A stretch of 64,000 bases of DNA from Argyresthia goedartella (lineage: Eukaryota > Arthropoda > Insecta > Lepidoptera > Argyresthiidae): NCBI GenBank assembly GCA_949825045.1, contig OX463818.1:30830906-30894905 (forward strand), written 5' to 3'. Below are positions 8,381 through 19,326 of this stretch, piece by piece (position 1 is the first letter of the stretch; the number at the start of each line of letters is the position of its first letter). The position numbers and the translations under genes are program-made. Under the pieces are notes generated by a model, which worked only from the letters and a program-made list of their open reading frames with translations, was not told the DNA's origin and searched no databases.

Positions 8381-10295
8381 CCGTCTTACCACAAAAAACT
8401 TTAACCAGTGTTTAACACATGATTATAAAAATCTTTACCACAAAACTGCTTTTAGCGTTGTAGCAGGGATAGGCATGGCTTATATTATGTGATCAATTTA
8501 GGCAACCGAGAAAGCTTGTTTAGTGAGTGTCTTGTTTGTCAAGATGGCGGAATTATTGACCAGCTGTTCTGCTGTGTTGGTTTTGTTTACGAAAAAGCGG
8601 TTTTTACTCCATTAAGGGATTAAATATGGCCAGAAATGCATCTTTAGCTTCAATTCTAGGCTAAACTAGACAATATAAAAATGTAGGATAAATATATGAT
8701 ATAAAAGGTCTATTAGAGATAAGAATGGACTTTTAAAATTACCGGATATATGTTATATTTAATACTTAAAAATATTTTTCTATTAATAATATAATTATTA
8801 TTAACTAAATGAACAAGCGCTCGGAGACGAAATCAGTTTCCTACATGAAACTTACACGCAAAAATAGGTAAAAAAAGGGAAAATTTTTGGTTGTTTTATT
8901 TTTAATGTTATTATTACAGGAGTTTTTCTATAATTTTCTTGGTCTCGGAGCTCGGGCTGCCCCGCGGGGCTCTGCGCGGGAGCATGCTTCAGTCTGCTTC
9001 GACGCGATGCGACGGGTATTTTTTTTCTTTGTCTAATTCTCAATGCCATTGGCCTATGTTCAGCCCTTAAAGTCCAAGTTTTATCGTGAGGAAACCTTCA
9101 TATCTGCATAGGACATCATGGGGAAACCTCCTTAGTGGCCGCGATGGGCTATCCCCATCTCATGCGAAATGGACCTAATTATCTAAAAGTGGGCACAACT
9201 GTGCCTCTGCCACCCCGTATCGAAAATGCATAAAGCTATATATCATCCAATGATAAAATTTATGGTAGGCTACTGGGAGACAGTGTTTACGTCGCGCGAC
9301 ACGTTATGAGCGCTGGCCTTGAATGCGCAGTAGTCACTTTTCAATACCTGTACTTATGCGCAGTAATTCCTGCCAACGTCGCCCAGCGCTCTTAATTTGT
9401 TGCGCGGCTTATACTATGGGGTGAAATTTGTACATCTGCTACCGGAGTGCCCATCCACTATCAAAACCATACTAGCCGCAAGCCACAGCAATCTTGGGAG
9501 AAGTTTCATCTGCCTGAGATCTACTCAACCATCCAGGGCGGTCGCTCAAGCTGGAGTTGGTGCAGGAGTTAGGCCAGTTTGTGAAGGAGATAAGCCGGCT
9601 TTTCACTATGGGATGTAATGAATTATGTATTAAGATGCAGGCAGATACACGAAGACAGTGGAGCGGTGCCAGTGAGACTGGTAGCCAGTACTGGCCTCAT
9701 GTCAATCTAGTTAGACGGGTGCTCTATTCATCCCAGCACTCGCAGACAGCACTGGATTGGCTTGATTTTATAAGGCCAATACAAGATTTTTACAAGACCA
9801 ACACCAAGCCAGCCAGCACTGGCCTCGGGCAAACCCAGCTTAACATCTCAAGTTGTGAAATAAATATTGCTTGCCCGTCTTTCTAGTGTCCGTTTAGCAA
9901 TATTTATTTTACATCTTGAGATGTAATTTATATAAGATTATATTCCATAGGGAAAAGCTGGCTTTATTCATTAAAGTAAACGGTTTTTCTACACAAAAAT
10001 AAGGATTTACCACTAGTTTACCTAACCATGGTCTATTACTACGTTAGGAATTACATTAAGCATAAAATTTTCCATCAAATCATGTATTCATTCTTATGTT
10101 TTTCGCGTAAAATGAAACTATGAACGTTTTTTTAAATATTTTTTCATATTGTGTTGTTTTTTAGTAAAATACTCACTAAACACTTTTTGTGGTATCGAAA
10201 TTTAGAAGCTTGCTAACCATTTGTTTGCTGATAGATGATGATTTTGCTAAACAAGTGATCATACTGTGTTTTTATTATTTTTTGTAGTAAGACGG
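8381..10295. mobile_element. Possible 1.9-kb TIR unit with MITE-I-like ends
   Basis: The left end CCGTCTTACCACAAAAAA and right end TTTTTTGTAGTAAGACGG are inverted (one mismatch) and resemble MITE-I termini. TAT flanks both ends (8378-8380, 10296-10298). The interior holds a SINE-G fragment and open frames such as 9557-9886 (109 codons) with no recognised domain. It may be one element, or two MITE-I copies facing each other by chance. Confidence 0.35.
9085..9232 (+). mobile_element. SINE-G body and tail fragment
   Basis: GTGAGGAAACCTTCATATC, a GCGATGGGCTATCCCCA stretch, and the tail GTGGGCACAACTGTGCCTCT then CCACCCCGTAT match SINE-G. No head. Confidence 0.55.
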
Positions 10296-10504
10296 TATAT
10301 CTTTACGCGATTGGATTAATTTGGCTCGATCGTAATAAATCCTGATTTAAAAGGAGATTCAATAATTTTAAATAAAAGCACTGATTTTTCTCATAATTTT
10401 TGTACCTAAATTTTCCTGTTTTAGAGCTCCGTATTAATCCTTAAATTTGATCAATTAGCTTATTTCCGTTTTTCAGTAAATTCGAAAAAACACCTAATTT
10501 TTTA

Positions 10505-11400
10505 TGTATCCGGGCGGCCCGATGCTATTCCGCGCCGCCCGCCCCCGCCTGAAGGAAGACGATGGGCGAATGCGGCGCCCCTCACCTCAACATCTAGAAC
10601 TGGGCGTGATAGCCTGATATCCGATCAGGGTTGCCAGACGTACGAGAAATCTCGTACCGTTACGAGATTTACAGCCGCTGTAAGAGATCTAAAATAATAA
10701 AAATCTCGTACACCTTTTTAGATTTCTTTGAATTGGCCAGTTTTGTCCCTGTAGTGAATGGGTTTTCAGTACCTAATACGAATTGAGTGAAAACAGACCT
10801 TAGAAATTGACTGTTCACAAACACCGTGTGTTACACTTTTAGCTGCCGATAGCGTTAAAGGCCCAAATTGCAAGCAAATTACGTAAATTTCGAACCTAAA
10901 TCTCTAAACTAATTAAATGTATACCAGAATTAAATCTGACAAACAATTATAATAAAAACAAAGATGATTTTAACAATATCCCTGACATTAAATATAGGTA
11001 ATTAAAATAGATGATAATATTATTTGCAATACAAGTAGCAAGTACATAAATTCATTATTACACACTTAAGGTGTATATTTTTTATAGAGATGTAAGTAAG
11101 TAAAATGATTAGAATATGAATTTTCATATTTTCATTTGACATCCCCAAGCGCAACACATAATAGATAAGTAGTCTAAAATGTGAATATTACGTGTTTTTT
11201 TACAAAGTACGAGATTATGTACTGAAAGTACGAGATATTTGGCATCCCTGGTACCAGAAAAAAAGTCCAGCATCTGGCAACCCTGTATCCGATAGCTCTT
11301 GACCAGTAACCATTAATTATGTCCCCATCAAGGGGCCCAGCCATCTGAATTCGTGTGAGATTGAGCCATTCTCCACCACGCTGGCTCAGTGCGGGTTGAT
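10505..11400 (+). repeat. Probable LINE 3' UTR fragment split by an hAT-type element
   Basis: A GC-richer segment (CCGGGCGGCCCGATGCTATT at 10510-10529, continuing to 10625) resumes at 11286 and ends in CCACGCTGGCTCAGTGCGGG, which resembles a common lepidopteran LINE 3' UTR motif (from memory). The 660-bp insertion between them is annotated separately. Confidence 0.4.
10626..11285. mobile_element. Non-autonomous hAT-type element with perfect 8-bp TSD
   Basis: Begins CAGGGTTGCCAGA and ends TCTGGCAACCCTG, a 13-bp perfect TIR. TATCCGAT lies directly outside both ends (10618-10625, 11286-11293). An 8-bp TSD and a CAGGG terminus are the hAT signature. The 660-bp interior has no transposase frame; palindromes such as GTACGAGAAATCTCGTAC lie next to the left end. 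It must have been moved in trans. Confidence 0.85.
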
Positions 11401-11412
11401 GGTTGTTGTTTT

Positions 11413-11828
11413 TAGGGTTCCGTACCCGAAGGGTTCCAAACGGGACCCTATTACTAAGACTCCGCTGTCCGTCCGTCCGTCCGTCCGTCCGTCTGTCACC
11501 AGGCTGTATCTCAAGAACCTAGCTAGCTAGAGAGTTGAAATTTTCACAGATTATGTATTTATGTTGCCGCTATAACAACAAATACTAAAAAACAGGATAA
11601 AAGAAATATTTAAGGGGGCTCCCATACAACAATTCTTTCAATACCACATACAAACTTATGGATGCACCTGGTTACGTACATGGAGTGTGAAAGTAACCGC
11701 ACCAATAACTTTGTAAACAATATTTTGCTGTGTAAAATCCAAACTATTCACTCCACACCATCGCTTCCATTGAACGGTGGTACGGAACCCTTCGTGCGCG
11801 ATTTAGACTCGCACTTGACCGGTTTTTT
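11413..11828 (+). repeat. Rep-E copy 1
   Basis: Interspersed repeat starting TAGGGTTCCGTACCCGAAGG, with a CCGT tetranucleotide run (11467-11491), then GAAATTTTCACAGATTATGT, GTTGCCGCTATAACAACAA and GCACCTGGTTACGTACATGG. It ends GACTCGCACTTGACCGGTTT, with CGAGTC-like and GACTCG-like halves forming a small stem. Non-coding. Frequent in Lepidoptera from memory; class uncertain, possibly Helitron-like. Confidence 0.75.
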
Positions 11829-12007
11829 AATTAGTTTAGTTCAGTTGTGTTGTGCCTCTAGATTCTCCCAGAATGTCGTAAAGTTTATGACCTGAGTTAA
11901 ACCGCGCAAGACGGTAGATACGCGACTTAACTGCAGCGTCGCCTGACTGTGATAAAATGAAACTCAGTTCTAGTACGAAAACTTAACTCGGACACCTTTT
12001 GACTAGG

Positions 12008-12598
12008 ATATTATAGGGTTGTATAAAGGGACATCATTCTGATCAATCTGAAACCGATTTGATCGGAGCAAATTAATTTTTAGGTCCCTATTACTAAGCC
12101 TCCGCTGTCCGTCCGTCCGGCCGTCCGTCTGTCACCAGCTGTATCTCAAGAACCGTGATAGTAAGACAATTGAAATTTTCACAGATGATGTATTTCTGTT
12201 GCCGCTATAACAGCAAATACTAAAAAACAGAATAAAATAAATATTTAAAGGGGCTCCCTCACAAAAAATATTTCAATACCACATACAAACTTATGAATGC
12301 ACCTGGTTACGTACATGGAGTGTGAAAGTAGCCGCACCAATAACTTTGTAAACAACATTTTGCTATGTAAAATCCAAACTTTTCACTCCACACCATCCCT
12401 ACCATTGAACGGTGGTACGGAACCCTTCGTGTGCGAGTTCGACTCGTTTTTTTTTTTACATCCATACCTTTCGGGACTATGGAAAAGTGAAAAATTAAGA
12501 TGCTCTGATGAAATCGGTTTCAAAGTGAAACTTACTCAGAATGATGTCCGTAACAAGCCCTTTAAATATAACTACACCTTGTTGTCACATCCTGTATA
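12008..12598 (+). mobile_element. FB-F foldback element split by Rep-E
   Basis: The left half (12008-12082: GGGACATCATTCTGATCAAT, ACCGATTTGATCGGAGCAAA) and right half (12453-12598: AAGATGCTCTGATGAAATCG, CAGAATGATGTCCGTAACAA) are long inverse arms of FB-F, better preserved at 39629 and 49935. Rep-E copy 2 lies between them. Confidence 0.55.
12083..12452 (+). repeat. Rep-E copy 2, left end trimmed
   Basis: Begins inside Rep-E at TCCCTATTACTAAGCCTCCG and continues to GTGTGCGAGTTCGACTCG, then a T-run. It interrupts FB-F. Confidence 0.7.
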
Positions 12599-12723
12599 AC
12601 GTGGGTATCTGAGTAAAGTTTTTTTTTACAAACAAACAACAACAAAAGAAAGAACTAGTTAACTCATAATATAAATATGTCAAATTTAAATTATTATATA
12701 AATAATATTCTTTTATTACTTCT

Positions 12724-12868
12724 GACCCACACTATGATAGCCTTTGTCGTGGGAACCAGAATCAACCATCACATCCAAGCCCTGTTTTTTTTTCCCCGCC
12801 GGGGATCGAACCAGGGACCTCTCGCATGGCAGGCAGAGCGACAACCACAGCGCCACAGAGGTCGTCGC
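12724..12868 (-). mobile_element. SINE-B copy
   Basis: Reverse complement shows the head GACCTCTGTGGCGCTGTGGT, the B box GGTTCGATCCCCGG, and a decayed tail. A T-run at 12785-12793 (A-run on the sense strand) separates head and body. Confidence 0.7.
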
Positions 12869-14446
12869 ACGCAAGTTGGCGCACTTTAGTTAGTTAGGAT
12901 TGTATCCGACATGTTTACCTTAGATAATACTTACTATTGATAAGTACTATATAGCAAGTATTAGATAGGTACTATCAATAGAAGTGGGAGCCCACTTTAA
13001 AACTTATTTCCCTTGCAGCTAGCATGTGGCGGTAAACCCTTGCTTTTATAAAACTTTTTGTCGAATTTCAAAAACCATTTGTTTTATGACTCGTAACACG
13101 ATGCGGGACGGTACTTACCTTTTCAAATGATGTGATAAGATGCTAAAAATATACATTCAAATTGTTACTACGGTTATATCATAGCGTCTTCCAGAAACAC
13201 TAAAGACCAATGTATAGAAACAGTACGGTTATAACCGTATGGGTCGTCACTGGTTTCTGGCGTTGAAACAACATCCAAAAGCCGACTGATGCGTTTCATC
13301 GATTTTTATGTAACAAAACATGATAACCAATTTCACACATTCAATGAAATAACCGATTTGAAAATATATTTTTCAGTCTAGCACCACATAAACTACAGTA
13401 TTTGAGTATCTACCTGTGAATAATAGTCCACATTCTCACCGTGACATATTTAGACACACAAAATAAGCGCTAAAACCAGCATTCCACAACCTTGAACAGT
13501 CGGGTACATTATTCATACACAAAATCACGGTTATTGCCGTAGTGTGCGTGTCAGGACTCCCTAGAAAATGTTCGCACACATCAATTATCAATGTGTGATT
13601 GTGTGCGTTCAAATGCTCCTACGCATATAATATATTAATGTGATACGACAGTAACAACTGCTCTGTATGGTTCTTCATAGAAAACACGACTGGGATTGCC
13701 GTACTTACTTTAACACTTTTTCAAATTTTAACGGCATCTCCCGTACTGCAATACAATGCAACCAAACAACCTACGGCATAAGAGGTGCGTCCCGCATCGT
13801 GTTAAGTGTGGGGATGCATGGGAAAAGAACCCTTACAGTGGTCTTTCATAACTGCTGATGATGGTGCTTGCTTACCGCAAAGACAGGTCTGCTCCATGAC
13901 CATCATTTCGAGATCCAAGCACGTGTTTTCTTATTCCGAATAACTTGGCCCAGCTGATAGAATGAGATTCAGCACTGTTCTCGGAATAACTTCGGCAACT
14001 TTGTATTTGCAAGTTAGTTTGCTCTTCAGGATTATATTCCTGAAGGCAAACGAGCATGAAATATCTTGGAATTAGAATATATATTTTTTTTTGCTTTGAC
14101 ATTTTATTTTTAGTACCCTGGACATACCCAATACTGTTTAATACTATTTGAATTTGAACTGAATTTTATTGGTAATGTAATTTAATATTTAATATTTTCT
14201 CCGAATTTGTTATTCCCTACCTGTGAAATCGACTTACCCATGATACTGACATTGTATAACTATTCGACTTTGTACAGCGCATTGGGTGTATATCTGTAAT
14301 GTTGTATATATCGTACTTGTATATTAAATAAATAAAATAAAATAAATAAATATGTATATCTATGTTGGTTTTATTACAGGTGTTGTTGTAATATAATTTC
14401 ATAGTTTCTTTATTGCAATTAACATTATCAGAAAACTTGTAAGATA
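12869..14446. other. No recognisable feature
   Basis: Unassigned AT-rich sequence. A small inverted pair (CCAGAAACACT near 13191; ACTGGTTTCTGG near 13249) and an AAAT-type run at 14322-14352 are all that stand out. Confidence 0.4.
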
Positions 14447-14660
14447 ATAAAAATGAACGGTGAACTGCGAGTCGGACTCGCGCACGGAGGGTTCCGTGCT
14501 ACCGCACGATCTTAATGTTTCTTGCATGGGTATTAGGGTCTCTTTAATTTTCCTGTGTGTTAAGATCGCAAAATGTAGTTTACAAAGTTATTGCTGCGGC
14601 TACTTTCATACTCCGTGAATGTAACCAGGTGCATTTATAAGTTTGTGTGTGGTAATAGGT
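14447..14660 (-). repeat. Rep-E fragment
   Basis: Carries the right half of Rep-E in reverse: GCGAGTCGGACTCGCGCAC, AGGGTTCCGTGCTACCGCAC and AACCAGGTGCATTTATAAG. The rest is missing. Confidence 0.6.
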
Positions 14661-14681
14661 CCAGTTCCAAAAACCTATCTG

Positions 14682-14749
14682 CAGATTACTAGTGTCATAT
14701 TTGACATAGGTTCTATAGCGCAACTGTCAAATATAACAATAGTAATCTG
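14682..14749. repeat. Inverted repeat, 25-bp arms, 18-bp spacer
   Basis: 14682-14706 and 14725-14749 are inverse with about three mismatches (CAGATTACTAGTGTCATATT on the left). Origin unknown. Confidence 0.7.
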
Positions 14750-14760
14750 AAGATCATTTT

Positions 14761-14992
14761 GACGACCGGTTTAGCCTAGCGGGTAGTGACCCTGCCTACG
14801 AAGCCGACGGTCCTGGGTTCGAATCCCGGTTAGGGCAAATATTTGGGTGATGAGCATGAATATTTGATACTTATTCTTGGATGTTTCCTATGTATTTACA
14901 TAAGTATTTATCACTATTAAATATATCGTCGTCTAGTGCCCATAACACAAGCCTAATTATGGCCTAGTTCGATTTGTGTAATCCCTAATATT
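14761..14992 (+). mobile_element. SINE-A2 (divergent SINE-A)
   Basis: Head with A box TAGCCTAGCGGGTAGTGACC and B box GGTTCGAATCCCGG. Body GGGCAAATATTTGGGTGATG. The tail GTCTAGTGCCCATAACACAA and following bases align to the SINE-A tail but are clearly diverged. Confidence 0.75.
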
Positions 14993-15053
14993 TTTATTTT
15001 ATTTTAATATGTATATTGGTTATTGAAACCGGACGTTAAAAGAAATGGTGAAA

Positions 15054-15310
15054 AACTAAGGACTAAAATTAAATGATCGCCAAAATAAATATTTTTAACC
15101 AAAAATGATCACCAAAAGTTGCAGAAAATATCAGGGCAAAATACTGCGGTAGCTTAGGGGAAGGTTAATGGGGATGAGCGAAGCGAAGCCCCCTTTATCC
15201 TTCGTATTAGGTTGAACATGTAAGAACAACAAAAAAACATAAAAAGTGTTTTTGCTGATCCTTTTTTGCTGTGAAAATCAGTATTTTGATGTGCGATTAA
15301 ATATTAGCCG
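15054..15310 (+). mobile_element. MITE-C copy 3, alternative left end
   Basis: Core and right TIR as in MITE-C (GATGTGCGATTAAATATTAG). The left part reads AAATGATCGCCAAAATAAAT and is shared only with the copy at 21700, so these two form a subfamily. Confidence 0.65.
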
Positions 15311-15418
15311 TTTTGTTTTTTTCGGCAGTAGACTACAAAATAGGTTTTATGAGAGTCACACGAGTGATCCTACAATGGTGCTGTTTTTCCTTTTAAACTT
15401 ACGGAACCCTTGAATTGT

Positions 15419-15800
15419 ACAAAGGCGACTTTATCTCTAACAAAACTACTGAATATGTACTGAATTAGATTATGTTTGTATGAACATATACCATACTACT
15501 CGTATAAAAGTCTGCATAAACATGTAAATAAAGCGTTTTAATATGTAGCATATATTTAAATACGTAACAATCTAACTTCAAAGAGAAAGATAGTTTTTTA
15601 AATATTATTAGTGATGCACAGTCTCTGATCGTGCAGGGAAGTTCATTCCACAATCGTATGGCCCGGTTTTTGGACCCGTGCTCATATTTGTATGGAATTT
15701 CGGGCCTGAGTGGAAGAAACTGTTGTCTCGTCTCCCAGAACTGCAAGTGATAGCAGATCCACAATTTTTAGTTTCAGTACTTGATGATAGAAATCGATTT
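15419..15800 (-). pseudogene. LINE-X 3' end, reverse orientation
   Basis: Minus-strand translation includes YKYEHGSKNRAIRLWNELPC, the C-terminal LINE motif, followed by TIRDCASLIIFKKLSF. The 3' UTR block TTAGAGATAAAGTCGCCTTT sits downstream. The upstream polyprotein is absent or frameshifted. Confidence 0.6.
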
Positions 15801-16122
15801 TCAAACAATGATAGTTCCCATTGTCCGCAAGACGCCTGCGCAGCGTTTTTACATTGTCTTCATGTCGGCATCAAGTTCCTTGCTTCTGGAAAGGCACAAT
15901 AACTTCGTTACAACTATAGGAAAAGTCCGCAGAAGCGGTAGGGTTGCCAGCATTTAGCAGAATATGTACACTTCTAAAAATCGTTAGTAAATCAGAGAGA
16001 AATATTAGCAGATGCCTATCACGCCACGATAAGCAAAACATAATGTAGCCAGGTGTTACAAAGAAGACACTGATAAGTACCATCTCATCGTCTGATGAGT
16101 CATTAGTAGATCTATAAATTTA
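15801..16122. other. No recognisable feature
   Basis: No motif or repeat similarity seen. Confidence 0.4.
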
Positions 16123-16527
16123 TAAAAACCGGTCAAGTGCGACTCTAACTCGCGCACGAAGAGTTCCGTACCACCGTACAATGGTAGGGATGGTGTGGAG
16201 TGATTAGTTAGGATTTTACATAGCAAAATGTTGTTTACAAAGTGATTGGTGCGGCTACTTTCACACTCCATGTACGTAACCAGGTGCATTCATAAGTTTG
16301 TATGTGGTATTGAAAGAATTGTTGTATGGGAGCCCTCTTCAATATTTATTATATTCTGTTTTTTACTATTTGTTGTTATAGCGGCAACAGAAATACATCA
16401 TCTGTGAAAATTTCATCTGTCTTACTATCACGGTTCATGAGATACAGCCTGGTGACAGACGGACGGACGGACAGCGGAGGCTTAGTAATAGGGTCCCGTT
16501 TGGCACCCTTCGGGTACGGAACCCAAA
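16123..16527 (-). repeat. Rep-E copy 3, near full length
   Basis: Starts AAAAACCGGTCAAGTGCGAC and ends CGGGTACGGAACCCAAAA; collinear with 11413-11828 in reverse. Confidence 0.75.
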
Positions 16528-16871
16528 ACGGCGACGAAAGTGAAGAAATCAGACAATGATTAGCAGATCTACCCACAAAAAGTCGAATAATACTCGTATT
16601 CCTGGAAGCAGTACCTGGTCACTGCACGGTAATTTGAAAATTCGATAAATAAGCTGAAATGTTGCGTCTAGTCTGCGTTTATTTTAAATGACTATTTTTA
16701 TGAATAACCTCTCAGGTCCACAATAACGTGGTAACCCTGCCTGCGACTGAATCCTCACAAAATCTATTATCCCAACAGCTCTTTGTTCTTATGTCTGAGG
16801 ATCTTTTGTTCGTGAATATTTCGATACATTTTCAGAGAAAGCAGTGATGTCGGTATTAAGATTACGTTTTC
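16528..16871. other. No recognisable feature
   Basis: Unassigned; no homology noticed within the window. Confidence 0.4.
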
Positions 16872-17697
16872 AGGGTTCCGTACGCGAAGGGTGCCAAACG
16901 GGACCGTATTGCTAAGCCTTCGCTGTCCGTCCGTCCGTCCGTCTATCACAGGACTACAGCCTCATCTCACGAACTGTGATAGTTAGACAGATGAAATTTT
17001 CACAGATGATAACAAAAAATACTAAAAAACAGAATAAAATAAATATTTAAGGCGATACCTCGTCCGTGCAAAGGTCCCCGTTACTCCAGGCGGAAAGACC
17101 CGCAGTGTGAGAGGGACGGAATCGGGAAAAAATGAAAAAACGTAGCGCTAAACCACAGAATAATTGTTTAAAAATAAACTATGCTATTTTGTTAAAAAGT
17201 TTTTTGAGGAGATTTTGCGAATACATAATATCTACATTTTGAACGCAGTTCCACAATGAAATTAGTTAGGATTTCAGAATTACAGGAAAAAATAATATAA
17301 TTTAGAGGTGTTTTCGTAATTTAATTCTATCGAGAAAATTTCATCCAATCGCGTTTTTGTTTTGGTGAAAATCTTAATCAAATACTCAATAAACGTTTAC
17401 CCAAAAATCTAATCTGTAGATGACTTCATGGTGGAGTAAATGGATTCGAAAAAAACCCCATTTTATTTTCGTAGCACCTTAAGGGGGCTCCCGTACAACA
17501 ATTCTTTCAATACCACATACAAACTTAAGAATGCACCTGGTTATGTACATGGAGTGTGAAAGTAGCCACACCACGAACTTTGTAAACAACATTTTGCTAT
17601 GTAAAATCCAAACTATTTACTCCACACCCTCGATACCATTGAACGGTGGTCCGGAACCCTTCGTGCGCGAGTTAGACTCGCACTTGACCGGTTTTTG
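16872..17697 (+). repeat. Rep-E copy 4, interrupted by MITE-T
   Basis: Left part (AGGGTTCCGTACGCGAAGGG) runs to AATAAATATTTAA at 17050. The right part resumes at 17479 with TTAAGGGGGCTCCC. In uninterrupted copies these join as ATATTTAAGGGGGCTCCC (11611), so the break is exactly at a TTAA. Confidence 0.85.
17051..17478 (-). mobile_element. MITE-T, 428 bp, TTAA target duplication
   Basis: Ends GGCGATACC and GTAGCACC (inverse with mismatches: GGCGATAC against GGTGCTAC), bracketed by TTAA at 17047-17050 and 17479-17482. Same length as the inverse copy at 30995-31422 and nearly identical to it. Non-coding. TTAA is the piggyBac-type target, so a piggyBac-like transposase is the likely mobiliser (inference). 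Confidence 0.85.
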
Positions 17698-18023
17698 TAG
17701 TATAGGCTCGCACCGTCTTCCCCTTATTCGCGTACTTAATTCTTATGTCAATAAATACGAGTTTTTTTTAGACTGGTATATGACCGAATACACAGAGTGC
17801 TGATCAAATAAAGTACCGCTTAAATGAAATGATACAAATTAAATATTATTCCCGAGCGTAAGACAGCGAGCGTCTGTCAAGGTTTGAGTTAACGGTTGTG
17901 CGTGCATCCGAGCTTTCTCATACAGTTTTAAAATGTTACGCCCGATTCCGAAGTGGATATTTATAAGACTGAAGAAAAAATATTATTATTTTTCAGTGCA
18001 AAATGCCTAAAAATCTGTAAATT
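17698..18023. other. No recognisable feature
   Basis: Unassigned. Confidence 0.4.
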
Positions 18024-18140
18024 GTGGCCTCACTTCTATCGCTTGCTACCGCGCTCGCAATATCTGGCAGTTGGCGCGGGCGCTTTATGGACTGTTACCG
18101 CACGTTCAAGACAAATTGAAAACGGCAATTTTTGAATCAA
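18024..18140 (+). repeat. Rep-J copy 2
   Basis: Similar to 3297-3430: TTGTGGCCTCACTTCTATCG, GCTTGCTACC, and ending AACGGCAATTTTTGAATC. Confidence 0.45.
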
Positions 18141-18287
18141 TATTATACGAGGGAAAAAAATTTTTTTTTTAGTTACAAGCGATAGATAGAAGATTATGGT
18201 ATACTCTCGCTGAACACAGGCGGGTAATCGGTCTTCTATTGTGACAATCACCCAATTCCCAGTGTTGGAGCTCTGGTTATTGCTGGT

Positions 18288-18480
18288 TCAGCCATTTCCC
18301 TCCCCAAATCTCCTGGTTCTTTTGATGAATTGTAATATGTCGCTAAGTTTGAGGTTGACAATCACTTCTTCCTGAATATTATCTATCCCTGGTGATCGCC
18401 ATTCTCCCAAAAAGCGCTGACTAGTTTCCTCTAAGCCACAATGAAGGCATGAAGGATTTGGTTCAAGCTGTAACAAAAGA
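18288..18480 (-). pseudogene. LINE C-terminal zinc-knuckle-like relic
   Basis: Minus-strand peptide PSCLHCGLEETSQRFLGEW resembles the C-x2-C...H-x-C motif (CxxCGxxEETxxHxLxxC) near the end of some LINE polyproteins, followed by a LKLSDILQFIKRTRRF segment. The expected His is Arg and the last Cys is Trp, so it is decayed. Assignment tentative. Confidence 0.4.
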
Positions 18481-18787
18481 TAAGTATCGATTTAGTTTAC
18501 AGTGACCTGTTACCGCATCTACCATAGTTGCTAAGATATCTCTACTAACATTAGGTAAATATATAGCCTTCTTTGGATCATTCCTTGTGATAAACATCTT
18601 CGACGAGTATACTCGCGACGACTCGGGGTCTGATCTTGACTAGCAGACACGCGTTTTGGGGACGGGTTGCTTTAATATTAATCGATTTCCATCACGATAG
18701 CCTAAAATCCTCGCCGAGATTTCAAGTGAGGAAAAAACAGGAGGGTTACAATGTCAAGTGACAGCTATCACCAAATTACGGTCATAG
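18481..18787. other. No recognisable feature
   Basis: Unassigned. Confidence 0.4.
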
Positions 18788-19196
18788 AAAAAAAAACGGT
18801 CAAGTGCGAGTCTAAATCGCGCACGAAGGGTTCCGTACCACCGTTCAATGGAAGCGATGGTGTGGAGTGAATAGTTTGGATTTTACACAGCAAAATATTG
18901 TTTACAAAGTTATTGGTGCGGTTACTTTCACACTCCTTGTACGTAACCAGGTGCATCCATAAGTTTGTATGTGGTATTGTTGTATGGGAGCCCCCTTAAA
19001 TATTTATTTTATCCTGTTTTTTAGTATTTGTTGTTATAGCGGCAACAGAAATACATAATCTGTGAAAATTTCAACTCTCTAGCTAGCTAGGTTCTTGAGA
19101 TACAGCCTGGTGACAGACGGACGGACGGACGGACGGACAGCGAAGTCTTAGTAATAGGGTCCCGTTTGGAACCCTTCGGGTACGGAACCCTAAAAA
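18788..19196 (-). repeat. Rep-E copy 5, near full length
   Basis: Collinear reverse copy from ACGGTCAAGTGCGAGTCTAA to CGGGTACGGAACCCTAAAAA. Very similar to copy 1 (both carry CTAGCTAGCTAG/CTAGCTAG next to AACTCTC). Confidence 0.8.
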
Positions 19197-19326
19197 GGGT
19201 GCGTTCCAAATCCACTTTAACTATCATGACATGACGAAATTGCGATTGGGTACGTCCGGTTCTGAACAGCGTTATCTGTCATATTTATATTTTTTTTATT
19301 TATTAAAGTCATAAAAAACCATATTG

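Noticed and set aside
9557..9886. 109-codon frame as a gene
   Set aside because: No domain, no homologous copy, and it lies in repeat-rich DNA.
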